From: Pseudomonas sp. PDM05
Lineage (GTDB): Bacteria; Pseudomonadota; Gammaproteobacteria; Pseudomonadales; Pseudomonadaceae
Length of the DNA stretch: 64,000 nucleotides
Direction of reading: 5' to 3'
Assembly (NCBI RefSeq): GCF_014851685.1
Contig: NZ_JACVAC010000005.1
Span: forward strand, 62,001 to 126,000
The notes under the pieces are model-generated. The model searched no databases. It had not been told where the DNA came from and saw only the letters and a list, made by a program, of their open reading frames with translations. Every line of letters starts with the position of its first letter. The first letter of the stretch is position 1. This document shows, one piece after another, positions 57,285 to 64,000 of the stretch. Made by a program: the position numbers and the translations under genes.

Positions 57285-58543
57285 CGTTTCTCAAAACTAG
57301 TTTGCTCAACGGAATAGCAGTTGCGGTTCGTATGCTCACATTGTTGGGTATCAATAAGATTCTTGCGATTTACGTTGGGCCGGTTGGGTATGCGTCCCTC
57401 GGACAATTCCAAAACGCGGTGCAAATGATTACCGCGTTTGCAAGTGGTGCGATTAATGCTGGTGTGACTAAGTATACTGCTGAGCATTTCGAGGATGAAG
57501 TTAAGCAGCATACAGTGTGGAGGACTGCGGGAAGTATTTCTTTGCTGAGTTCGGTCATTACTGGTGTTGCTGTTGTCGTATTTAATAAAGAATTGGCGCT
57601 GTTTTTTTTAAATGATCGTGCTCTCGGTAGTGTCTTTGTTTGGTTCGCGATAACATTGGTACTATTCGTTTTGAATGCTTTGTTGCTTGCCGTTTTAAAT
57701 GGTAAGAAGGAGATAGGTCGCTACGTCATATCGAATATAGCCGGAAGCTTGTTCGCGTTAGCAGTGACAAGTTGCATGGCAATTGCCTGGGGATTATATG
57801 GCGCTCTGGTAGCGTTGGCTGTTTATCAGTCGTTGAGTTTTTTTGTTACGTTGTGGCTTTCCTATCGTGCGCCTTGGTTTAAGTTTAAATACTTTCTAGG
57901 TCGAATTGATTCGGGGGTTGCGCGTGATTTGGCTAAGTATACGGCGATGTCATTGACCTCGGTAGCATGTGTTCCTCTGAGCCAAATTCTGGTTCGCAAT
58001 CACATTGGGCAAAGTTTCGGTTGGGAGGCTGCAGGTTATTGGGAGGCGCTGACCAGATTAAGTGCAGCTTATTTGATGCTGATTACCACGACCCTGAGTG
58101 TATATTATTTGCCGCGTTTCTCAGAGCTTAAGAATTCCGACCAGATTCGTGCCGAGATAATCAAGGGCTATAAGATAATTTTACCTTTGGCTGCAGCAGG
58201 AGCGTTAATCATATACTTACTTCGCGAGCTAATTGTAAGTCTATTATTCACCCCTGAGTTCTTGCCCATGATCGATTTGTTTGCTTGGCAAATGCTGGGC
58301 GATGTGTTGAAAATCGGCAGTTGGGTCCTGGCCTATTTAATGCTGGGTAAAGCAATGTTTAAGCTCTTTATGATTACGGAAGTTATTTTTTCGTGCTCTT
58401 TTGTGCTGCTGTCTTGGGTTTTTACTCATCAGTTTGACCTGCAAGGCGTGACGATCGCTTATGCGCTTAACTATGCTGCTTATTGGGTTGTGATGGGAGT
58501 TTGTATGTCCCATAAACTTAAGTCATTAAATAAATTGGATTGA
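57281..58543 (+). CDS. wzx: O-antigen flippase Wzx
   Basis: An inner-membrane protein of 420 residues with about twelve helices, beginning [20 protein letters not shown] then [20 protein letters not shown], the start of the RfbX/WzxE-like O-antigen translocases. It carries lipid-linked repeat units across the membrane for polymerisation by Wzy. The start overlaps fdtB, so the two are cotranslated. Charged residues are few and lie between helices, as expected. Confidence 0.88.
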   Translation: MTFLKTSLLNGIAVAVRMLTLLGINKILAIYVGPVGYASLGQFQNAVQMITAFASGAINAGVTKYTAEHFEDEVKQHTVWRTAGSISLLSSVITGVAVVVFNKELALFFLNDRALGSVFVWFAITLVLFVLNALLLAVLNGKKEIGRYVISNIAGSLFALAVTSCMAIAWGLYGALVALAVYQSLSFFVTLWLSYRAPWFKFKYFLGRIDSGVARDLAKYTAMSLTSVACVPLSQILVRNHIGQSFGWEAAGYWEALTRLSAAYLMLITTTLSVYYLPRFSELKNSDQIRAEIIKGYKIILPLAAAGALIIYLLRELIVSLLFTPEFLPMIDLFAWQMLGDVLKIGSWVLAYLMLGKAMFKLFMITEVIFSCSFVLLSWVFTHQFDLQGVTIAYALNYAAYWVVMGVCMSHKLKSLNKLD

Positions 58544-58550
58544 GTTTGTA

Positions 58551-59465
58551 ATGATTACTCTTTTGATTCCTTCTTACAATCATGAAAATTATATAGTTGA
58601 CTGTTTGGACGCGGCTAGATCTGTAGATATTCCAGGGCGGAAGATATTGGTCGTTGATGATGGGTCCACAGACGGAACTGTGGGTGTAGTTAAAGAGTAT
58701 ATGGAGCGTTTGAATGATCACTCAATTGAGCTTGTCTGTAAGAAAAATTCTGGACTTGTATCGTCGTTGAACCTAGGGCTTGATGCAGCGGTTACAGAGT
58801 TTTTCTACTTGGTTGCATCTGACGATTTACCTAATGCCGAGGGTATTAGTAAAAGTGTCAGAGAATTAATCAATAATCCAGATGCAAAATTTATCGTGGG
58901 TGGTGGATATGCATTTTATGATGATGCGCCAGAAAAAAAACTTTCCGTCTATGGACGCGCTCAGGATGTATTTTTCAGGTTGCCACCTGAGTCTATCGCG
59001 CGCAGTTTATTTTTGAATTACCCATCTCCATTGCTTTTGCAATCGACAGTTTTCAGGACCGAGGCTTTAAGAGCGATTGGTGGATGGGATTCGAACTTGG
59101 TGCTGGATGACTATCCGACGTTTGTAAAAATGTTATTGAAATATCCTCTACTGAACACGGACTTCTTTTTCGCTCCTGAGTTTTGCGTGGTCGGATATCG
59201 GCAGCATAGTTCTAATAGTTATAAAAATATAAGAAGACAATATTCTATGGTTTCGGCTGTTATCGCATCTCTAGCACCGGAGTCGATAAAGGTCAAGGCG
59301 ATTTCTCGTGTACTTGCTTCCTATATATTGTCCGCAATTAAAGTTCGAGATTTTAGCGCAATACGTGCGATGCTTGCTGCTTCAGAACCGAAATATGTTC
59401 TGAGTGCACTGCCTGCTATGATTGAGCTGCTATGTCGCAAGATTTGCGCTAGATTTATTGCGTAA
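58551..59465 (+). CDS. Family 2 glycosyltransferase
   Basis: A 304-residue GT-A enzyme. It begins ITLLIPSYNHENYIVDCLDA, has the nucleotide-binding VVDDGSTDGT, the CKKNSGLVSSLNLGLDAA segment and the metal-binding VASDDLP (DxD-like), followed by the acceptor region WDSNLVLDDYPTFVKMLLK (ED-like). It adds one sugar of the O-antigen repeat at the inner face of the membrane. The donor and linkage cannot be read. It starts seven bases after wzx. Confidence 0.88.
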   Translation: MITLLIPSYNHENYIVDCLDAARSVDIPGRKILVVDDGSTDGTVGVVKEYMERLNDHSIELVCKKNSGLVSSLNLGLDAAVTEFFYLVASDDLPNAEGISKSVRELINNPDAKFIVGGGYAFYDDAPEKKLSVYGRAQDVFFRLPPESIARSLFLNYPSPLLLQSTVFRTEALRAIGGWDSNLVLDDYPTFVKMLLKYPLLNTDFFFAPEFCVVGYRQHSSNSYKNIRRQYSMVSAVIASLAPESIKVKAISRVLASYILSAIKVRDFSAIRAMLAASEPKYVLSALPAMIELLCRKICARFIA

Positions 59466-59527
59466 TGGTTCAATGGTGGTATGTTGGTTTCGTCAAAGTA
59501 TTTGCGTGTCTCTAGACGGTGGCTTAA

Positions 59528-60622
59528 GTGGGAAATTATTTTAAGAACGCATTAGTGTCCCCGGTCTTCATTTTATTGTTCATAACGACGTTGATGTTTG
59601 CCGCAAATATTTTTGCATTAGAGCAAGAGTGGGAGTGGGGGCATAGTGTATATTTGTTAGGCGTGCTTTCGTTTGTTGTGCTTTATTTTTTGGTTTATGC
59701 GTTCTTGTTGTTGACGAATTTTATAACGCCCAAGAAGGAGGTCTCTGTACCGTATTTGTTTGTTGTACAGCTCTACTGGGTTTTGTCTTTTGTAGGCCTT
59801 ATTCTTTGCCTTTACAAGATTATTGCCGTCGGGATGAGTGGGCAGTACGATAGTGTTTTGTTGGCACTGCGAATTGCAAATACATGGGAACATCAGCCTT
59901 CCTACGGTGCGCAGCACTTCGCGTTGTTTTCTTTGGCGTTGGCACTTTACTATGCGCAGAGGAAAAGAGCGTTTCCTTGCATTATTGCCGCTTCGATTTA
60001 CTTGGTCTCTGCATTTAGCATGGCCGAAAGAACAAGTATGCTTTTTTTGTTTGTTGCGATCGGGTATACGGCGATTAACGAGGGCTGGGTCAAGCTCAAG
60101 GGGCTACTCGTTTCATTTGCCCTGCTGGTCGCATTGTTTATTATCGTTGCTATTGGTACTGGGAAAACCGGCGGGGACAATAGCTATGATTTTTTATTAA
60201 AGTACTTTTCCTATGCGGTGACGGCGTTTTCGGTATGGACTGAGGGGAGGGAATATTTAGGTTGCGCTGATCTTGTGTTTGGTAAGTTAATTGACATTAT
60301 CTCGCTCGGCTTGTATTCGTGCGCACCGCTCGATCTTGGGCTTACTGACCGTGATTTCAACGTTCTTACCTATGCGGCGTCTCCGTATCTGGCTGGAGGA
60401 ACTCCAGCAGTCATAGTCAGTATGGCATTTCTCGGTGGCGTTTTTGCTCTGTTACGAGTGTTGGCGATGAAGCGGAAAGGTTATTACCTGGCCTTGCTGA
60501 GTTGTTACATGTATGCGTTGATTATGATGTTTTACGCCTGGCAGTTCTCGTTAACCACGTATTTGTATTTGGCGTTAATATTTATTCCGCTGTTTGCTGG
60601 TCGTTTCATTGGGCGGAATTAG
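59528..60622 (+). CDS. wzy: Probable O-antigen polymerase Wzy
   Basis: A 364-residue protein with ten to eleven predicted membrane helices and a larger periplasmic loop (about residues 225-275, YFSYAVTAFSVWTEGREYLG and after). Wzy proteins share little sequence; topology, length and position between wzx and glycosyltransferase genes are the grounds for the call. Features typical of the O-antigen/teichuronate polymerase group are SMAERTSMLFLFVAIGY and the FAVTAF-like loop. The start is GTG with a poor ribosome-binding site, so the first residues are uncertain. Confidence 0.75.
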   Translation: MGNYFKNALVSPVFILLFITTLMFAANIFALEQEWEWGHSVYLLGVLSFVVLYFLVYAFLLLTNFITPKKEVSVPYLFVVQLYWVLSFVGLILCLYKIIAVGMSGQYDSVLLALRIANTWEHQPSYGAQHFALFSLALALYYAQRKRAFPCIIAASIYLVSAFSMAERTSMLFLFVAIGYTAINEGWVKLKGLLVSFALLVALFIIVAIGTGKTGGDNSYDFLLKYFSYAVTAFSVWTEGREYLGCADLVFGKLIDIISLGLYSCAPLDLGLTDRDFNVLTYAASPYLAGGTPAVIVSMAFLGGVFALLRVLAMKRKGYYLALLSCYMYALIMMFYAWQFSLTTYLYLALIFIPLFAGRFIGRN

Positions 60623-60698
60623 TGCTATTGATTGTGGTGGGCAATGGTTGGTTGTGCCTTTCAAAGTTTGCTTGTGATGGTTTGGAGTTTTGGTTGAT

Positions 60699-61784
60699 AT
60701 GAAGGTTTTGTTGTTGTCAAAATACTCTCGTATGGGCGCCAGTACCCGACTTAGAGCGCTACAGTATTTGCCTTACTTGGAAAGTGATGGCGTACAGGTA
60801 AAAGTTCAAACTCTTTTTGATGACCAATATTTAGAGTCCCTGTATCAGGGGCGAGGCCGCTCCCATTGGCTGACGCTCAAGCGGTATATAGCGCGTTTTT
60901 TGGTTCTTTTCCAAGTGGGAAAATATGATGTAATTTGGATCGAGAAGGAAATATTTCCTTTCTTGCCCGCCACAGTGGAGCGGTTGCTAAAGGTTTTGGG
61001 TATTCCGTACGTTGTTGACTACGATGATGCTATTTTTCATAACTATGATTTGTCAAAAAACGTTTTTGTTAGAGCGCTGTTAGGCTCGAAAATTGATATT
61101 GTAATGCGATACGCACATTGTGTAGTCGCTGGAAATAATTATCTGGCCCAAAGGGCAGCTAATGCTGGTGCGTCAAGCATTGAAGTTGTTCCTACCGTTG
61201 TTGACTATTTAAGATATTCTGGGGAAGCGTCGCAACGAAATAGGAAACTTACGATTGGATGGATTGGGTCGCCCTCAACCGAAAAATACGTTGTCCAGAT
61301 TCGGGATGCGCTCAGGGAAGCGTGTGAGACATACGACGCTCGCCTGGTACTCATGGGGGCGGGGGCAGGAGTTCTTAGCGAATTCGAAGGTGTCGATATA
61401 GAGCTTCATCCTTGGAGCGAGGATGCTGAAACGGGCTTTATTCAGCTATTGGATATTGGAATAATGCCTCTCGTTGATGGAGACTGGGAAAAAGGGAAAT
61501 GTGGATATAAACTCATTCAATACATGGCTTGCGGTGTGCCAGTCATTGCTTCGCCGGTTGGTGTAAACGTCGACATCGTCGAGGGGAATCAGTGCGGTAT
61601 GTTGGCGGTGGATCTTTCTGATTGGCGAGATTGTTTGGGCAAGCTGTTGAGTGACGAAAAACTGCGGTCCAGTTATGGGCGGAACGGGCGTCATGCTGTC
61701 GAGCAAACTTTTTCCTTACAGATTCAAGCTCCTCGGATTAGAGATATACTTGGACGTGCGGGAGAAAGCCTCGACCATGCATAA
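60699..61784 (+). CDS. Group 1 (GT4-like) glycosyltransferase
   Basis: A 361-residue GT-B enzyme with the N-terminal MKVLLLSKYSRMGASTRLRA, the VIWIEKEIFPFLP and VVDYDDAIFHNYD motifs of a subgroup seen in O-antigen clusters, and the C-terminal donor domain (TIGWIGSPSTEKYV, then GIMPLVDGDWEKGKCGYKLI and MACGVPVIASPVG), where the E-x7-E site is replaced by a GKCGYK pattern. ATG 60699 has GGAG upstream; the in-frame TTG earlier is not needed. It adds another sugar of the repeat unit. Confidence 0.85.
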   Translation: MKVLLLSKYSRMGASTRLRALQYLPYLESDGVQVKVQTLFDDQYLESLYQGRGRSHWLTLKRYIARFLVLFQVGKYDVIWIEKEIFPFLPATVERLLKVLGIPYVVDYDDAIFHNYDLSKNVFVRALLGSKIDIVMRYAHCVVAGNNYLAQRAANAGASSIEVVPTVVDYLRYSGEASQRNRKLTIGWIGSPSTEKYVVQIRDALREACETYDARLVLMGAGAGVLSEFEGVDIELHPWSEDAETGFIQLLDIGIMPLVDGDWEKGKCGYKLIQYMACGVPVIASPVGVNVDIVEGNQCGMLAVDLSDWRDCLGKLLSDEKLRSSYGRNGRHAVEQTFSLQIQAPRIRDILGRAGESLDHA

Positions 61785-61889
61785 CAGCGTTGGCCGGCTC
61801 TGGTGTTGTTTGTGCTCATGTTCATTTGATTTTTTAAGATATGTGTGCGTTTTTTTCGTCCAAGTGCTCAAATTCAGGATTCGTTAACA

Positions 61890-63842
61890 ATGTGTGGAAT
61901 AAGTGGTCTTTTTGACCTTTCTAAGCCCGCTCAGCTTTACGATTGCATTTCAAAAATGAACGACGCCATAGCTTATCGTGGACCTGATGATGCGGGTGTT
62001 TGGATTGATGACTGCGGTCTTGCACTTGGGCATCGACGTTTGGCGATAGTCGATCTCACGAGTGCTGGCCACCAGCCCATGCACTCAGCAGATCAACGAT
62101 ACGTCCTGACGTTCAATGGCGAAATTTATAATCATAACCAGCTCCGTAGTCAGCTAGCTGATGAAGGTGCCTCTGTGGCGTGGAGCGGGCATTCAGATAC
62201 TGAGGTTTTGCTTGAGTGCCTAGTTCGATGGGGTGTTGATAAAGCCCTAAAGGCGTCGGTGGGGATGTTTGCGTTTGCACTTTGGGACAGGCATGAGCAA
62301 ATACTGACGCTCGCACGGGACCGTATGGGTGAAAAGCCACTTTATTGGGGCTGGCAAGGTGATGTTCTTTTATTTGGATCCGAGTTGAGTGCCATAAAAG
62401 CATATCCAGGATTCAAGGCAGAAGTTGACCGTAATTCCTTGGCGCTTATGTTGCGCTACAGCTGTATTCCTGCACCCTACAGCATTTTCAAAAATATCAA
62501 CAAGCTTCGTCCTGGTCATTACATCACGCTGAATTTGGGCAACCCAAGTGCAGCTAAAGATGCTGGTCCGCAGGCATATTGGTCTGTAAATAGTGTCGTA
62601 GAAGCAGGGCTCGCGAACCCCTTTGAAGGTTCCGAAGTTGAGGCTACGGATGCATTGGAAAGTACACTTCTACATAGTATCGGTCAACAGATGCTTGCTG
62701 ATGTACCTCTCGGTGCGTTCCTGAGTGGTGGTGTCGACAGTAGTGTGGTTGTTGCATTAATGCAGGCCCAAAGTACACGTGCGGTTCGCACGTTTACTAT
62801 CGGTTTCGATGAGGCTGCATATGATGAAGCCATATATGCTAAAGCAGTAGCGAAGCATCTGGGCACAGATCATTCCGAACTTTATGTTCGTCCTCAAGAT
62901 GCACTTAGAGTTATTCCTGGATTGGCGTCGATTTATTCTGAGCCTTTCAGTGATAGCTCCCAGATTCCAACTTTTCTTGTTAGTCAAATGGCCCGACAAG
63001 ACGTGACTGTAGTTCTTAGTGGCGATGGTGGCGATGAGTTGTTTGGTGGTTATAATCGTTATTTGACCGCGCGTAAAGTTTGGCAGCGCATGCACCGTCT
63101 GCCTGGGTTTGCGCGTAGTGGCGCTTCCAAAATCTTGCGGTCTCTTTCTCCAGCTAGCTGGGATCGCCTATTTGCATTAACTAAACCTCTGTTACCAGAG
63201 CGGATGCATTTGGTAACCCCGGGAGATAAGGCTCATAAGCTCGCATCGGTACTTGGGCTTACCAGTGGGGAAGCGTTTTATCATCAACTGAATAGTCACT
63301 GGGACGATCCTGCCAGTGTGGTTATCGGCGCGTGTGAACCTCAAACGCTTTTTACAAATAAAAATGAATGGCCAGCCGCCGATAGCTTTGAGCATTGGAT
63401 GATGGCAATGGATGCACAGATTTATATGCCTGATGACATCCTCGTCAAGGTGGACCGCGCGTCTATGGCTGTGAGCCTTGAATCTCGGGTGCCGATGCTT
63501 GATCATCGGGTGGTTGAGCTGGCCTGGCGGATGCCGTTGGAATACAAGATACGTGGTGGTCAAGGTAAATGGTTGTTACGAGAGGTGCTGTACCGTCACG
63601 TTCCTAAAGATCTTATCGAGCGCCCGAAGCAAGGTTTTGGCATCCCGCTGGACAGTTGGTTGAGAGGACCTTTACGAGAGTGGGCTGAGGAGCTCTTGGA
63701 TGAATCGCGGCTCCGACGAGAAGGCTACCTTCACCCAGAGCCGATTCGCCGTAAGTGGGCGGAGCACTTGAGTGGGCGGAAAAATTGGCAACATCATTTG
63801 TGGGACATTTTGATGTTTCAGGCGTGGTTGGCGGAACAATGA
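61890..63842 (+). CDS. Asparagine synthase-like amidotransferase (WbpS-like)
   Basis: A 650-residue glutamine-dependent amidotransferase. The nucleophile is Cys2 ([10 protein letters not shown]), then [20 protein letters not shown] and FNGEIYNH of the glutaminase. From about residue 215 the synthetase domain carries the pyrophosphate loop [14 protein letters not shown] and [16 protein letters not shown]. In P. aeruginosa O6 a gene of this type (wbpS) is thought to amidate GalNAcA. Here it shares an operon with wbpO/wbpP, which supports amidation of the uronic acid. ATG TGT at 61890 is needed to expose the cysteine. Confidence 0.88.
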   Translation: MCGISGLFDLSKPAQLYDCISKMNDAIAYRGPDDAGVWIDDCGLALGHRRLAIVDLTSAGHQPMHSADQRYVLTFNGEIYNHNQLRSQLADEGASVAWSGHSDTEVLLECLVRWGVDKALKASVGMFAFALWDRHEQILTLARDRMGEKPLYWGWQGDVLLFGSELSAIKAYPGFKAEVDRNSLALMLRYSCIPAPYSIFKNINKLRPGHYITLNLGNPSAAKDAGPQAYWSVNSVVEAGLANPFEGSEVEATDALESTLLHSIGQQMLADVPLGAFLSGGVDSSVVVALMQAQSTRAVRTFTIGFDEAAYDEAIYAKAVAKHLGTDHSELYVRPQDALRVIPGLASIYSEPFSDSSQIPTFLVSQMARQDVTVVLSGDGGDELFGGYNRYLTARKVWQRMHRLPGFARSGASKILRSLSPASWDRLFALTKPLLPERMHLVTPGDKAHKLASVLGLTSGEAFYHQLNSHWDDPASVVIGACEPQTLFTNKNEWPAADSFEHWMMAMDAQIYMPDDILVKVDRASMAVSLESRVPMLDHRVVELAWRMPLEYKIRGGQGKWLLREVLYRHVPKDLIERPKQGFGIPLDSWLRGPLREWAEELLDESRLRREGYLHPEPIRRKWAEHLSGRKNWQHHLWDILMFQAWLAEQ

Positions 63843-63843
63843 T

Positions 63844-64000
63844 ATGAAATTTCTTGTGATTGCTAGCTACGCGGACTCATTGATTAATTTTCGGGGACCT
63901 TTGTTGGATGCTTTGCTTGCGAGAGGTCTCTCGGTGAGTGTTGCTGCTCCAGGGTTACCCGCTGGAAGTGCCGTTAGAGCAGATCTGGAAAGCAAAGGTA
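63844..64000 (+). CDS. Family 4 glycosyltransferase, 5' part only
   Basis: Fifty-two codons to the window edge. They read MKFLVIASYADSLINFRGPL, LDALLARGLSVSVAAPGLP: the start of a GT-B glycosyltransferase of the WbpT/PglA group. It follows asnB after one base, so it is coupled to the same operon. The rest lies outside the window. Confidence 0.75.
   Translation, partial: MKFLVIASYADSLINFRGPLLDALLARGLSVSVAAPGLPAGSAVRADLESKG

Overview
The window is chromosomal DNA of a Pseudomonas, most likely of the P. fluorescens group. The evidence is the order gyrA-serC-pheA-hisC-tyrA/aroA-cmk-rpsA followed by ihfB and an O-antigen locus, the ubiG-mupP-yciK trio, fabV as enoyl reductase, signal-peptide-bearing mqo, Thr at GyrA position 83, and REP-type inverted pairs at operon ends. 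No rRNA, tRNA or CRISPR array was seen.

Region 1 (1-4.5 kb) looks accessory: a broken phage integrase start, a stand-alone APS kinase (cysC), a 31-codon stub of a GDIHG metallophosphatase, a WaaP-like LPS kinase, an MFS exporter and a short orphan Wzz-like protein. Region 2 (5-18.3 kb) mixes core and accessory genes: mqo, a LysR/NAD(P)-reductase pair, small envelope proteins, an AbrB/VapC toxin-antitoxin operon with a perfect 24-bp operator-like palindrome, ppnN, lpxO, fabV, an ExoY/edema-factor-like nucleotidyl cyclase toxin without a secretion system nearby, a HAD phosphatase, a LysR regulator and an ArgD-like aminotransferase.

Region 3 (18.3-24.3 kb) is a purine uptake block: PunR/PunC homologues, a Tsx-like outer-membrane channel, a LysR regulator and an NCS2 xanthine/urate-type permease. 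Region 4 (24.3-32.5 kb) is a PipR-type system: a LuxR solo flanked by two proline-iminopeptidase-like hydrolases and followed by a complete peptide ABC importer. Two matching 22-bp lux-box-like inverted repeats each lie in front of one peptidase gene.

Region 5 (32.6-48.8 kb) is core metabolism: yciK, mupP, ubiG, an MTA/SAH deaminase divergent from an mtnA that lacks the family's catalytic cysteine, gyrA, and the serine/aromatic/cmk/rpsA operon with overlapping genes. Region 6 (48.8 kb to the end) is visibly AT-richer: a PglD/NeuD-like acyltransferase set between rpsA and ihfB, then lapA-like and wzz genes, 1.16 kb without a gene that ends in a JUMPstart/ops element, and an O-antigen operon (wbpO/tviB, wbpP/tviC, fdtA, fdtB, wzx, glycosyltransferase, wzy, glycosyltransferase, asnB-like amidotransferase, start of another glycosyltransferase). 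The enzymes predict a repeat unit with N-acetylgalactosaminuronic acid, probably amidated, and a 3-amino-3,6-dideoxyhexose such as Fuc3NAc.

Starts were chosen by reading Shine-Dalgarno sequences and family N-termini. All functional names come from motif and sequence recognition, not from a search.
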